From a virus: a stretch of 47,909 nucleotides of DNA. Of the stretch, positions 26,120-34,822 are shown piece after piece. The notes beneath the pieces are model-generated. The model was not told the origin of the DNA and ran no database searches. It saw nothing but the letters and a program-made list of their open reading frames with translations. Position 1 is the stretch's first letter, and each line of letters opens with the position of its first letter. Both the position numbers and the translations under genes were made by a program. The DNA lies in IMG/VR virus record IMGVR_UViG_3300028569_001805, positions 1-47,909 of that record, one strand, 5' to 3'.

Positions 26120-26989
26120 ATGATTCTCATAGATTATTCAGCCATTGCCGTTTCAGGTGTATTTTCTCAGGTTAAACCTGACAAAATTGAGGAAAACTTT
26201 ATTCGCCATATTATTCTCAATTCACTGAGAATGTACAATTTAAAGTATCGTGATAAGTATGGCGCGATGGTAATTGCCTGTGATGGCGGTTCATGGCGCA
26301 AAGATTATTTTCCCGAATATAAAGGCGCACGTCGGAAAAACCGTGAAGCAAGCACACTCGATTGGACTGAAATATTCCGCATTATTAATAAAGTAAAAGA
26401 TGAAATTTCCGAATACTTACCGTATGCTGTGATTCAACATCCCAAGGCTGAGGCTGATGATGTTATCGGCACACTTGTAGAAACTACACAGGAATTTGGC
26501 AATTATGAACCTGTTATGATTGTCAGTGCGGATAAAGATTTTATTCAATTGCAAAAATATGATAATGTTCAACAGTTTAGCCCTTTGACTAAAAAATTGG
26601 TATCCGATAAAAACCCTCAACGCTATTTGCTGGAACATGTGTTTAAAGGTGACAGCAGCGATGGTGTTCCAAACGTGCTGAGTGCCGATCGAGTGTTTTT
26701 GGAAGAAGGCACGCGTCAAACACCATTGCGCGCAAAGCAAATTGAAGAATGGTGCAAAGCAATTTCTAATGATAATCTTCAAGCTGTAATGCCTGATGAC
26801 ATTTACCGCAATTACATTCGTAACCTGAATGTTATTGATCTCAGCAAAACACCATCCGATATTAAAGCTGGCATTCTCGAAGCTTACAACAATAGGCCGA
26901 CCAAAGGCAATTCCAAAGTACTAAATTATCTTATTGCGCAAAGATGCAATCTTTTAATATCTTGCGTCAATGAATTTTTCCATAAATAA
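26120..26989 (+). CDS. rnh: RNase H / 5'-3' exonuclease (T4 rnh-like, FEN family)
   Basis: A 289-aa FEN-family nuclease that removes RNA primers and 5' flaps. Acidic metal ligands are seen in ILIDYSAIA, ACDGGSWRKDYFPEYKGAR, KAEADDVIG, VSADKDFIQL and GDSSDGVPN, in the order of T4 RNase H. ATG 26120 is set by the promoter at 26070 and removes 45 residues that overlap the GIY-YIG gene. It works with DNA polymerase and ligase to mature lagging-strand fragments. Confidence 0.93.
   Translation: MILIDYSAIAVSGVFSQVKPDKIEENFIRHIILNSLRMYNLKYRDKYGAMVIACDGGSWRKDYFPEYKGARRKNREASTLDWTEIFRIINKVKDEISEYLPYAVIQHPKAEADDVIGTLVETTQEFGNYEPVMIVSADKDFIQLQKYDNVQQFSPLTKKLVSDKNPQRYLLEHVFKGDSSDGVPNVLSADRVFLEEGTRQTPLRAKQIEEWCKAISNDNLQAVMPDDIYRNYIRNLNVIDLSKTPSDIKAGILEAYNNRPTKGNSKVLNYLIAQRCNLLISCVNEFFHK
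26981..26988 (+). promoter_or_regulatory. Late-promoter-like CATAAATA
   Basis: NATAAATA variant overlapping the rnh stop, 6 bases before ATG 26995. Confidence 0.4.
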
Positions 26990-26994
26990 AATAT

Positions 26995-27435
26995 ATGATT
27001 AAAAGAAAAACCATGGTATTGTTTCCGCACGAAGTTTTTGAATCTTTGGAGCAAAGTAAAAATAAACAAGAACGAATTGATATTCTGAGAAATGGAACAT
27101 CACTTGCTCTTAAATTTATTTTACAATGCGCATTTGACACTTCTGTAGTTTTTGATTTACCTGAAGGTGCACCTCCGTATCGACAGGAAAAATCTCCTGT
27201 AGGATTGCAACCTTCACCTTTGAAACAAGCAATTCAAATGCTTCCTCGTTTTACAAAAAGTAATACACGAATTGATAGATTTAGAAAAGAAAAACTATTC
27301 ATTCAATTGCTTGAAACTGTTTATTACAAGGACGCAACTATTATTGTTGATGCAAAAGATAAAAAGCTTCATAAAACATATCCTTTGCTTACCAAATCAT
27401 TGGTACGTGAAGCATTTCCCGATTTGAACTTATGA
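26995..27435 (+). CDS. Conserved phage protein (DUF6433-like, 146 aa)
   Basis: A 146-aa protein: LALKFILQCAFDTSVVFDLPEG, then PPYRQEKSPVGLQPSPL, ending EKLFIQLLETVYYKDA and KSLVREAFPDL. I recognise this layout from DUF6433 proteins of T4-like phages. Function unknown. It overlaps the next start by four bases. Confidence 0.7.
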   Translation: MIKRKTMVLFPHEVFESLEQSKNKQERIDILRNGTSLALKFILQCAFDTSVVFDLPEGAPPYRQEKSPVGLQPSPLKQAIQMLPRFTKSNTRIDRFRKEKLFIQLLETVYYKDATIIVDAKDKKLHKTYPLLTKSLVREAFPDLNL

Positions 27436-27692
27436 CATACACATACAAATGTGAAAAGTGCACTCACGAATGGGATTGCAGTCTTTCCATGGCTGATCGC
27501 GATTTGCCTATCAACCAACCTTGCGTACAATGCAACGCTGAAGGTTCTGTAAAAAGAATTATTTCATTTCCTCCAAGCATTACAAGTGAAAGTGCAATGA
27601 CGCTACAACAAAGAGCAGGCAGTGGTTGGAATGATGTACTTACAAAAATTAAAAGCAAAAGCGGAAGACGTTGTACAATTCAAACTCGTTAA
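27432..27692 (+). CDS. FmdB-like zinc-ribbon protein (86 aa)
   Basis: An 86-aa protein starting MTYTYKCEKCTHEWD with a second pair PCVQCNAEGSVKR; this is the FmdB-type zinc ribbon that occurs in many phages. The C-terminus is helical (AMTLQQRAGSGWNDVL). Possibly a DNA- or protein-binding adaptor; role unknown. Confidence 0.75.
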   Translation: MTYTYKCEKCTHEWDCSLSMADRDLPINQPCVQCNAEGSVKRIISFPPSITSESAMTLQQRAGSGWNDVLTKIKSKSGRRCTIQTR

Positions 27693-27696
27693 TCTT

Positions 27697-27852
27697 ATGA
27701 GTAAACAAAAAAGAGATAGCAAAAGACAAAAGAAAGCACAAGATTATTGTTCGTACGATGATCATAGGAAATTTAAAAAGAATAAACATAACAACGACCG
27801 TATGAAAAAGAATATGGAACAAAATATGTTTATTGACTGGAATTTAATATAA
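27697..27852 (+). CDS. Very basic small protein (51 aa)
   Basis: A 51-aa Lys/Arg-rich protein (KQKRDSKRQKKAQD; KKNKHNNDRMKK). High charge suggests nucleic-acid binding. ATG 27697 lies 4 bases after the previous stop. No family recognised. Confidence 0.55.
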   Translation: MSKQKRDSKRQKKAQDYCSYDDHRKFKKNKHNNDRMKKNMEQNMFIDWNLI

Positions 27853-27861
27853 GATAATATT

Positions 27862-28548
27862 TTGGGATCGAATAGAACATTTGTACATGCACCTGTCTCA
27901 TTAGGTTATGACAATCTTGGTGATGCCAGTGTTCCTGGTACACGAATATACATTACACCTGAAGGTAAACATTATCCAAGTATTACAACAGTTCTTGGTT
28001 CCGTGCTTAAAGAAGGAATTGAAAGATGGAAAGCAGCGGTAGGTACACATGAAGCAAATCGAGTGCTGCACCACGCGGGAACAAGAGGTACCGCGTTGCA
28101 TCTTATTGCTGAAAAATATCTTAATAATGAAACGGATATTTTTCCTCCAAACACAATGCCGCATGTAAAAGCATTATGGTACAGCATAAAACCGATGCTT
28201 GATGCAAACGTTGGAAAAGTGGTGCTGCAAGAAGCTCCGTTGTACAGTGACATTTTTAAGATTGCTGGTCGCGTTGATTGTATTGCAGAATATGAAGGAA
28301 TTTTAAGTGTCATTGATTTTAAAACATCACGACAACGCAAAACAAAAGATTACATTTCAAATTATTTTATGCAAGCAGCTTTTTATGCCGCGGCTTTTTA
28401 TGAACGAACGAACATTCCAATTACACAAAGTGTAATATTAATGGCGGTTGATGATGATCCAAATCCTATCGTATTTAAAGAAAATACATATAAATGGTTA
28501 AAGGATCTAAAAACAGTAATTAAAATGTACAATGAAAAAGCATTATGA
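27862..28548 (+). CDS. RecB-like PD-(D/E)XK exonuclease
   Basis: A 228-aa nuclease of the Cas4/RecB family. HHAGTRGTALHLIAE supplies the first motif, AGRVDCIAEY the aspartate, VIDFKTS the D-x-K core, and YFMQAAFYAAAFYE the Q-x(3)-Y helix. Cyanophage-type genomes carry a similar exonuclease. No ATG is available near the start, so TTG 27862 is used. Probably degrades host DNA or processes recombination ends. Confidence 0.85.
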   Translation: MGSNRTFVHAPVSLGYDNLGDASVPGTRIYITPEGKHYPSITTVLGSVLKEGIERWKAAVGTHEANRVLHHAGTRGTALHLIAEKYLNNETDIFPPNTMPHVKALWYSIKPMLDANVGKVVLQEAPLYSDIFKIAGRVDCIAEYEGILSVIDFKTSRQRKTKDYISNYFMQAAFYAAAFYERTNIPITQSVILMAVDDDPNPIVFKENTYKWLKDLKTVIKMYNEKAL

Positions 28549-29204
28549 TTGAAATTTTAGTTATAAGTGATGTTCATTTGGGAACAGATGTAAGTCAAAA
28601 AGAAAAAGTATTAAAAGTTTTAAAATTAAAATTTAATACACTCGTAATCAATGGGGATTTATTTGATAACTATTCATTTAAACGATATGATAAGCTTGAT
28701 TGGAAAATTTTAAGCAAAATAAGAAAACTTTCAAAAACTCATAATGTCATTTTTGTAAAAGGTAATCATGATAGCAATGTAGAATTTTTAAGCGCAATTA
28801 CAGGTATGGAGCTTTTGGAAAACTACTGTGCTACAATTAACAACAAAACATTCTTTTTCGAACATGGTGATAAGTATGATTATTGGATAAAACATCGACC
28901 AATAATCACTTGGTTTTTTACTGGGTTGTACTATTGGGTTCAAAAATTTGATAAGTCTTATAAAACTTCAAGAGCTTTAAAACGATTAAGTAAGTCCTGG
29001 ATTGACGCTAAAAATATTGTAAGCAGAAAATTTGTCGAAAAATACGGAAAACTGTATGACGTCCTGCTAGCAGGTCATACACATTATGCCGAAATAAAAT
29101 ATTTTGAAACTTGTGTCTATATAAATTCTGGATCTTTTTGTGATAACATTTGTTCTTACATCAAAATTTATTCTGACGGTAAATTTAAATTAAAATACAT
29201 ATAA
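28545..29204 (+). CDS. Calcineurin-like metallophosphoesterase I
   Basis: A 219-aa metallophosphoesterase with the full motif set: ISDVHLG, INGDLFDN, VKGNHDS, FEHGDKYD and LAGHTHYAE. Motif layout is close to LpxH/UDP-diacylglucosamine-type hydrolases, and a hydrophobic stretch (ITWFFTGLYYWV) may touch the membrane as in that family. Substrate cannot be told from sequence. Coupled to the exonuclease by ATGA. Confidence 0.85.
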   Translation: MIEILVISDVHLGTDVSQKEKVLKVLKLKFNTLVINGDLFDNYSFKRYDKLDWKILSKIRKLSKTHNVIFVKGNHDSNVEFLSAITGMELLENYCATINNKTFFFEHGDKYDYWIKHRPIITWFFTGLYYWVQKFDKSYKTSRALKRLSKSWIDAKNIVSRKFVEKYGKLYDVLLAGHTHYAEIKYFETCVYINSGSFCDNICSYIKIYSDGKFKLKYI

Positions 29205-29218
29205 AGGTAAAACATATA

Positions 29219-29851
29219 ATGAAACAACATTCAATTAAATCGCAAGGAATTTTAGATATTTTGAGATCAAGTCAAAATACACCGTATGTTGAGGATTATG
29301 GTTCAACCAAAGAATACTATTTGGTTGAAGAAATTGGTGACCCTCAAGATTATGTTGATTGTTTTCATGAAATTCGGAACAGTCGAGATACCGACACCAT
29401 TAAAATTTACATAAACTGTCCTGGAGGCAATTTGTTTACAACAATACAATTTCTCCAAGTTCTTTCAGAAACCAAAGCACATCTAATTGTTTGTGTTGAA
29501 GGTGCTTGTATGAGCGCCGCAACATTAATCTTTTTAATGGCCGATGAGTTTATTATTACAGATCACAGTATGTTTATGTTTCACAATTATAGTGGAGGCA
29601 CCGAAGGAAAAGGTGGCGAAATGTACCACGGTATGATACACGAACGCAAGTGGGCGGCAAAATTATTCCAAGAAATGTATCAAGATTTTCTTACGCCATC
29701 CGAAATTGTTGATCTTTTAAATGATAAAGACATATGGTTGGATTGTAATCAAGTGGCGGAGCGTTTAGAGCAAAGAATTAAAAAAGAACAAAATGTAGTG
29801 GAATCTGAGATTAAAAAAACTCGGAACTCAAGAAAACTAAATAAAAAATAG
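29219..29851 (+). CDS. ClpP-like serine protease
   Basis: A 210-aa Clp-protease-fold protein. INCPGGNLFTTIQF is the oxyanion-hole strand, EGACMSAATLIFL carries the nucleophile Ser in the M-S-A context, and FMFHNYSGG the catalytic His. T4-like phages often have a ClpP homologue, some acting on proheads. The basic C-terminal tail is extra. Whether it forms rings or pairs with host ClpX is unknown. Expression probably ends near 29851, where a new promoter begins. Confidence 0.85.
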   Translation: MKQHSIKSQGILDILRSSQNTPYVEDYGSTKEYYLVEEIGDPQDYVDCFHEIRNSRDTDTIKIYINCPGGNLFTTIQFLQVLSETKAHLIVCVEGACMSAATLIFLMADEFIITDHSMFMFHNYSGGTEGKGGEMYHGMIHERKWAAKLFQEMYQDFLTPSEIVDLLNDKDIWLDCNQVAERLEQRIKKEQNVVESEIKKTRNSRKLNKK

Positions 29852-29854
29852 TCC

Positions 29855-29883
29855 TTTACAAAGAACAAAAGTTAGGTTATAAT
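29855..29883 (+). promoter_or_regulatory. Sigma70-type promoter
   Basis: TTTACA (29855-29860), 17 bases, TATAAT (29878-29883). ATG 29890 is at the predicted +1, so the transcript is leaderless. Confidence 0.8.
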
Positions 29884-29889
29884 AGACCT

Positions 29890-30576
29890 ATGAACAAACC
29901 TGTTTACATAGTAGGAGATTTGCATGGTACATTTGGTGCCATCAAACACAGCATTCTGCATTACAACAATCGCGATTGCTACCTGCTTTGCGTTGGCGAT
30001 TTGGGTGTTGGTTTTCATCACCCTGAAAGGGAAAAGTCGATTGGGCGTAAGCTTAATGCTTTTTTTGCCGAACACAACATTATGTTTTTCAGTATCAGAG
30101 GCAATCATGATGATCCAAAATATTTCACTGGCCGTGATCGCATTGTTCAGAGCAATTTGGAACTGTTGTCGGACTACACTCTTAAAAGTATTAATGGTAA
30201 AACATTCTTGTTTGTCGGCGGCGCAATTAGTGTTGATAGAATAAACCGTATTCCTGAAAGATCATATTGGCGCGATGAAGGTTTTGTATTGTGTCCTGAA
30301 CTTGCGGTGCAATGCGATGTACTGATTACTCACAGTGCGCCGTGGTGGAACGGCCCTACCGATAAAGCTAATATTTCAGGTTGGTGTAGTCGCGATCGTC
30401 TGCTGTGGGACGAATGTGTTCAAGAGCGAAACGATCATGGAACATTGATTCAACTTTGTACACCAAAAAAACATTATTGTGGACATTTTCACATATCATC
30501 CGTAACTGAAAACAATGGGTGCGTATCCACAATGCTAAACATTGACGAAATTAAAGAACACATACTAACATTATGA
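29890..30576 (+). CDS. Calcineurin-like metallophosphoesterase II
   Basis: A 228-aa phosphoesterase: VGDLHGTFG, VGDLGVGF, IRGNHDD, ITHSAPWW and CGHFH give the complete metal site. The layout is like protein-phosphatase or Ap4A-hydrolase types rather than the LpxH-like paralogue nearby. First gene of a small operon whose next member overlaps it by 4 bases. Confidence 0.85.
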   Translation: MNKPVYIVGDLHGTFGAIKHSILHYNNRDCYLLCVGDLGVGFHHPEREKSIGRKLNAFFAEHNIMFFSIRGNHDDPKYFTGRDRIVQSNLELLSDYTLKSINGKTFLFVGGAISVDRINRIPERSYWRDEGFVLCPELAVQCDVLITHSAPWWNGPTDKANISGWCSRDRLLWDECVQERNDHGTLIQLCTPKKHYCGHFHISSVTENNGCVSTMLNIDEIKEHILTL

Positions 30577-30770
30577 CAAATGACGCAATCGTGCTAACGG
30601 CAATAGGTTTGGCTTTACTAGGATTATTTTTAAGCCCATCATGCCTTGCCTTTGTTAAAGGACACAAATACCGTTGGGTTATTTTGTTTATTAACATTGT
30701 TTTTGGCTTTACTCTTATAGGATGGGTCGGAGCATTAATTTGGGCTCTTGCTGGTGATGATTTAATCTAA
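30573..30770 (+). CDS. Superinfection-immunity-type membrane protein (T4 Imm-like)
   Basis: A 65-aa protein with two membrane helices (AIVLTAIGLALLGLFL and WVILFINIVFGFTLIGWVG). The second contains the F-x-L-I-G-W-x-x-A-L-I-W-A pattern of the superinfection-immunity family (PF14373), and the loop has the expected basic patch (KGHKYR). In T4, Imm sits in the inner membrane and blocks DNA entry of a second phage. Confidence 0.75.
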   Translation: MTNDAIVLTAIGLALLGLFLSPSCLAFVKGHKYRWVILFINIVFGFTLIGWVGALIWALAGDDLI

Positions 30771-30774
30771 CATT

Positions 30775-31005
30775 ATGGAACAAGTTGAAACACAACAATT
30801 AATTGATGCATGCGAAAGATGCAGTCAAACCATTGTAACACCGGACGGCGGTTTAAATTCCTTGCTGCTCACCGTAGCATTTAGGCTAAAAGAACTACAA
30901 CATGAAAACCAAAGCTTAATTCAATTATTAGTGCAAAATAATGTGCAGCAGCAAACACAGAAGCCAAATAATATTATTGCATTTCCGACACCAAACAAAC
31001 AATAA
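30775..31005 (+). CDS. Hypothetical protein (76 aa)
   Basis: A 76-aa protein with a predicted coiled coil in the middle (FRLKELQHENQSLIQLL) and a Gln-rich tail. Same operon as the immunity protein. No family recognised. Confidence 0.55.
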   Translation: MEQVETQQLIDACERCSQTIVTPDGGLNSLLLTVAFRLKELQHENQSLIQLLVQNNVQQQTQKPNNIIAFPTPNKQ

Positions 31006-31009
31006 TACT

Positions 31010-31243
31010 ATGGGACAAGCAAAAAGAAGAGGGCCATACGAAGAACGAAAAAGAATGGCATGTGAAGATAATGCTCTTACAGCCAAACTGCTATTGGAAC
31101 AAGAACAAAGATGGTATGATTCTTTATCTGATGAGGAAAAAATGGCAGTAAAGCTAAAAAGAGCACGGGAAGCAAAAAGTTGCGCAAGTGTTGGAAATGT
31201 TGAAGCGGTGCATCACATTTTTGGTGGCGTTCCTTTTCAGTAA
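31010..31243 (+). CDS. Hypothetical basic protein (77 aa)
   Basis: A 77-aa helical protein starting MGQAKRRGPYEERK, a start type common in small phage proteins. The longer frame from 30941 overlaps the previous gene, so ATG 31010 is used. Last plus-strand gene before the minus-strand glycan block, with convergent ends near 31250. Confidence 0.55.
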   Translation: MGQAKRRGPYEERKRMACEDNALTAKLLLEQEQRWYDSLSDEEKMAVKLKRAREAKSCASVGNVEAVHHIFGGVPFQ

Positions 31244-31265
31244 AACAATTATGGATTTTACCTCC

Positions 31266-31934
31266 TTAGTTGTGCTTAACTTTATTTCTTACTAAATCCA
31301 GCAATAGTGTTTTATTTTCCAATCCTATAGTAAAATTTGCGTGAAATGCAACTAAACTGTGAGGTAATTCAAACTCAACACAATTTGGATTCCAAAGACC
31401 TTCAGCTATATTTCCATAGGTAGTAAACCTTTCGCTTAGAGCCTTGTGTTTTATAATATTGGTTGCAAGTTGTTCATTTAGTGCAGTCTGATCACATTCT
31501 TTATTTTGATAATATTCAGTATTGGAAACGAGGGTATCCAATATGTTTTGAAACAACTGTAAAGTTTTACTATTTTTTCGACAAATAAACATTCCACCAC
31601 ATAATGCATTAGGGCTATCTTGTTGAAATGCTGCATCATAGTCTTCTAATTCCAATTTCATAATTGAAACAATATCATCCTTGACACAAATATCGCTGTC
31701 CAAATAGATTAGGCAGTCATCATCACCTAGAGCCTTTAAATATTCGATTATTTTTTGTATTTTACACAAACAAGAATTGAAAAACCCAACTGACTGAAAA
31801 TTTCCAACACAATTGTCTTCTAATTGAACAATATCAATATTTTGTTTACAATAAAAAACTATTTCGTCATCCAATAATTTAGCCAGACTCTCATGTGGCC
31901 CAATGGTTGAAACATTAAGTATTATAGTTTTCAT
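31266..31934 (-). CDS. Glycosyltransferase-like protein (nucleotide-diphospho-sugar type)
   Basis: A 222-aa GT-A-fold protein. IYLDSDICV is the DxD metal/nucleotide-sugar site, followed by FQQDSPNALCGGMFI and KECDQTALNEQL, as in PF03407-type transferases. Last of three minus-strand genes that share a late promoter. Likely adds a sugar to a phage or host surface component; acceptor unknown. Confidence 0.75.
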   Translation of the reverse strand: MKTIILNVSTIGPHESLAKLLDDEIVFYCKQNIDIVQLEDNCVGNFQSVGFFNSCLCKIQKIIEYLKALGDDDCLIYLDSDICVKDDIVSIMKLELEDYDAAFQQDSPNALCGGMFICRKNSKTLQLFQNILDTLVSNTEYYQNKECDQTALNEQLATNIIKHKALSERFTTYGNIAEGLWNPNCVEFELPHSLVAFHANFTIGLENKTLLLDLVRNKVKHN

Positions 31935-31936
31935 AA

Positions 31937-32623
31937 TTACTTTTTAAGCAAACCATTAATCTCGGAAATTATAGAGTCATCAAGTCCACCCCATGACCAA
32001 TATTGTTTACAATATTCTGTAAATTGCTTTGGTTCGCACCATACAAATGAATCTCGATGAAATTTGTATGCCCATTGCCCCACCGTGTTAAACTCGCTAA
32101 ACTCATGATGAGGTTGTTTGCATATCCATTCGCTCAATTCACAACCATGTGTCTCTAAAATCCACTCTCTAAATTTTGCGTAAAACCAAGTTGGATATAT
32201 TGTTGGATGTCGTCTCATATATTCGTATTCATCATACCACCCCAATGTTTTTTCGGATATTGTATTCCACGGACTGTCGACACATTTTTCTCGTAGTAAA
32301 ACTGGTTTACCATCAATAAAAAAACACTCAGGTGAAAACTCTTTATAGAATATACAGTCGCTGTCTATATGCAAAACATAGTCTCCTTTACACCACGTGT
32401 CAGCATACAACTTTGTTATTTGTTGAGCGAGATAACCATCACACATGTCAAGTGTAGGATGTACCTTTTCACTTGTTAAATGGCCAATTAAATGCGCATC
32501 AGATTCAGGAACAACAATATGTATGTTTGAAAAACCCGACGAATATTGCGCAATACTTTTTAATGAATGTCCAAGCCATTCAAAATCTTTACTATAGGAT
32601 CGTATTAAAATATCTACATTCAT
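31937..32623 (-). CDS. Glycosyltransferase-like protein (DUF6492-like)
   Basis: A 228-aa protein starting MNVDILIRSYSKDFEWLGHSL with HIDSDCIF as DxD motif and a long Trp/His-rich C-terminal half (YPTWFYAKFREW; QYWSWGGLDD). Pattern fits DUF6492 glycosyltransferases. Two bases separate it from the next minus-strand gene, indicating one transcript. Confidence 0.7.
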   Translation of the reverse strand: MNVDILIRSYSKDFEWLGHSLKSIAQYSSGFSNIHIVVPESDAHLIGHLTSEKVHPTLDMCDGYLAQQITKLYADTWCKGDYVLHIDSDCIFYKEFSPECFFIDGKPVLLREKCVDSPWNTISEKTLGWYDEYEYMRRHPTIYPTWFYAKFREWILETHGCELSEWICKQPHHEFSEFNTVGQWAYKFHRDSFVWCEPKQFTEYCKQYWSWGGLDDSIISEINGLLKK

Positions 32624-32627
32624 TATA

Positions 32628-33566
32628 TTATGCTTTAAGAAAATCTATTTTTGGTTGTAATATTTGCAAATCTTCAGCATTAAGTGTTTTAACGCGTTCA
32701 ACTTGAGTATTGATAAAATCAATATTAATAAAGGTTTGGTATGAGTTACGCGAGACATTTAAATCTTTAAAGTTTTCTCTAAACCAACATAAATCCAACG
32801 GAAATATTTCCCAATCCGGACCGGGCAATATAATATTGTTTTCATCTATATTGCAGAACAGAGTTTCATCTAAAACACAAATCAATTTTTTGTATAACAT
32901 TTTAAAGTAATATTCACTTGGGTGACTCACATTATAACATATGATATTTTCTTTATATGTATTTACAATATCTAAAATACTTATGAAACATTTATATTTG
33001 GAACATTCATCTGCTTCTCTTCTTTTAAGTTCTTCCAAACAACTATTCACATTATAATCTATTAAGGCTCCAATTTTTGGATCATTTTCATTTTTTAACC
33101 AATCTAGGATTTGCGTATTATTTAAACCTTTTTCTAAAAGCCATATAAAAATGTATGGTATTTGTAGATCATTTTTATGGTTTTCTGACAAATAACCAGA
33201 AAACCAAAATGATGGAATGCATATTATTTGTTTTGTGCTATGATATTTGTCGTAGATATAGTCGGTAGTTAATTCGATGCGTCTATCTGTTGCCTCATTA
33301 AATTTTTGAATTACAATAATATCCGAATCATCAATAATTCTTTCCAATGATTTAATCGTTTTTTCGGTAGCAATTCCATGTTCGGTAGTTGGTACATACA
33401 TAAAAGGAGCGACAACACCAACTTCTTCAATCCATATTGTTGCTAGATCATAATCTGCGGCTTTTAGTATTTCATAGTTCTCATTAAATTGAGGTGTGTG
33501 AATTTCTAACATTCTACTTAAAACACCTAACTGGCAATTTCCGTAGAACATTATTTTCTTTTTCAT
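32628..33566 (-). CDS. WcbI-like polysaccharide-biosynthesis protein
   Basis: A 312-aa protein with the N-terminal KIMFYGNCQLGVLSRML, the G-N-C-Q signature of WcbI-type acyltransferases, then SDIIVIQKF and ICIPSFWFSG strands. First gene of the minus-strand block and next to a late promoter. In capsule loci WcbI-like proteins modify polysaccharide; here it may act with the two glycosyltransferases on virion glycans. Confidence 0.7.
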   Translation of the reverse strand: MKKKIMFYGNCQLGVLSRMLEIHTPQFNENYEILKAADYDLATIWIEEVGVVAPFMYVPTTEHGIATEKTIKSLERIIDDSDIIVIQKFNEATDRRIELTTDYIYDKYHSTKQIICIPSFWFSGYLSENHKNDLQIPYIFIWLLEKGLNNTQILDWLKNENDPKIGALIDYNVNSCLEELKRREADECSKYKCFISILDIVNTYKENIICYNVSHPSEYYFKMLYKKLICVLDETLFCNIDENNIILPGPDWEIFPLDLCWFRENFKDLNVSRNSYQTFINIDFINTQVERVKTLNAEDLQILQPKIDFLKA

Positions 33567-33572
33567 AATATA

Positions 33573-33580
33573 TATTTATA
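33573..33580 (-). promoter_or_regulatory. T4-type late promoter TATAAATA (minus strand)
   Basis: Reads TATAAATA on the minus strand, 6 bases before the ATG of the WcbI-like gene. A second exact TATAAATA reads on the plus strand at 33577-33584, overlapping it. Confidence 0.7.
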
Positions 33581-33606
33581 AATATCGTAAGATTTGAAAA
33601 CAGTTG

Positions 33607-33635
33607 TTTACAATGTCCTTAAAGTAAGGTATAAT
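33607..33635 (+). promoter_or_regulatory. Sigma70-type promoter
   Basis: TTTACA (33607-33612), 17 bases, TATAAT (33630-33635), for the genes at 33654 and 33913. Confidence 0.8.
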
Positions 33636-33653
33636 ATTCACACAATAAAGATT

Positions 33654-33911
33654 ATGTCAGCAAAAAATGATATTACAGGAGATTCGATTGCCTCAAAAAC
33701 ATTGTCCAAACAAGGACGTGACAATTGGGACAATATTTTTGGACCTAAAAAGACCGCACATGAATGGACGACACATAAAAATTTAAAAGTGAAAATTTTA
33801 AATGCAAACGGTTGGTCTCAAAATGATGGCGTGACACTTGATACACCTATTACAGAATGTGACTTTAATATGCGATTAAGTCTTTCTACAGTTTTGAATG
33901 CAACAATATAA
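33654..33911 (+). CDS. Hypothetical protein (85 aa)
   Basis: An 85-aa protein (LSKQGRDNWDNIFGPKK; LKVKILNANGW) starting at ATG 33654 as set by the promoter. No family recognised. Confidence 0.6.
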   Translation: MSAKNDITGDSIASKTLSKQGRDNWDNIFGPKKTAHEWTTHKNLKVKILNANGWSQNDGVTLDTPITECDFNMRLSLSTVLNATI

Positions 33912-33912
33912 T

Positions 33913-34533
33913 ATGAAACCTATCACGCCAACAACAAAAACAACACTAGTCCTTTCTGGTGGGTTTGAACCTCTTGGTTTTTTTAACGCAAGATCGGCAA
34001 TGCGCAATCTTGTGGTAGGTGCTGTAAAAGCATATGATCCGCATGGCAACATTCATGATTGGAGCTCATGGATAAGCAATGATACAGGATTGCCAGATGA
34101 TTATCCGTGTATGCGTACAGCAGACGTGGCGTATGCAGTTCCTACAATTGTTGTAATTCCTGGCTATTTCAATTCTAAAAGATTTATGAAGCGCAGGCGC
34201 AAAACAATAAAGTTGCGTCAGTTGTACAACATTTATGATCGTAAGTGCCAATATTGTTTGAAGGAAATTCCTTATTCGGTTGCAACACGAGATCATGTGG
34301 TGCCAAGAAGCAAAGGTGGTGTCAATTGTGATTCAAACATTGTGCTGTCATGTAAAAAATGCAATTTGCGTAAAGGATCAAAATTTCCATATTCCAATGC
34401 ATTTGGATCAAGTGTTGTTCCAAAAATATTGTCCGATGTTGAATTTTCGGCATTGTCTGACAGTGTGCGCCATCGTGTTGAATGGGATGTTTTTGTTGGC
34501 AATCCAAGAGAGCAAGTGCCTGCAATTATTTAA
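33913..34533 (+). CDS. HNH endonuclease
   Basis: A 206-aa protein. CQYCLKEIPYSVATRDHVVPRS provides the first zinc pair and the H of the nuclease; NIVLSCKKCNLRKGS the N and second zinc pair. The first 100 residues are a non-nuclease domain with FEPLGFFNARSAMRNLV. Phage HNH proteins act as homing, packaging or DNA-degrading nucleases. Placed just before the tRNA region. Confidence 0.88.
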   Translation: MKPITPTTKTTLVLSGGFEPLGFFNARSAMRNLVVGAVKAYDPHGNIHDWSSWISNDTGLPDDYPCMRTADVAYAVPTIVVIPGYFNSKRFMKRRRKTIKLRQLYNIYDRKCQYCLKEIPYSVATRDHVVPRSKGGVNCDSNIVLSCKKCNLRKGSKFPYSNAFGSSVVPKILSDVEFSALSDSVRHRVEWDVFVGNPREQVPAII

Positions 34534-34562
34534 AAATAATTCATTCTTGAAGCATAAAATTG

Positions 34563-34570
34563 TATAAATA
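34563..34570 (+). promoter_or_regulatory. T4-type late promoter TATAAATA
   Basis: Exact box 4 bases before ATG 34575. Confidence 0.7.
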
Positions 34571-34574
34571 ACTT

Positions 34575-34709
34575 ATGAATATGAAACCTCTCTCCGTCAA
34601 ACCTAACACACCGTCACGCAACGTATTGTGTGTTGCGCGTGCGTGGTCATTTGGCAGTGAGACGTATATTGCCACAGGAACACAAAGCTTTAATCCTAGA
34701 AAAAAATAA
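34575..34709 (+). CDS. Small late protein (44 aa)
   Basis: A 44-aa ORF between a late promoter and a terminator, so very probably a real gene. Contains LCVARAWSFGSETYIATG. The start MNMKPL and the ETYIA word are also seen near the start of the late ORF at 39850 (DETYIAA). No function known. Confidence 0.55.
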   Translation: MNMKPLSVKPNTPSRNVLCVARAWSFGSETYIATGTQSFNPRKK

Positions 34710-34740
34710 GGCAGAGAACAATCCGACAAAAAAGTTTTTG

Positions 34741-34775
34741 AAAGACTCTCCGCCACCAAGCCGAGGGTCTTTTTG
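34741..34775 (+). terminator. Rho-independent terminator
   Basis: AAAGACTCTC pairs with GAGGGTCTTT (one G-T pair) around a 12-base loop, followed by a T run at 34768-34775. It isolates the tRNA promoter array from upstream genes. Confidence 0.85.
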
Positions 34776-34822
34776 TTATGGCATAAGGGAAAAATAAAAA
34801 TGAAAAAAATCGTAAAAAGTTG

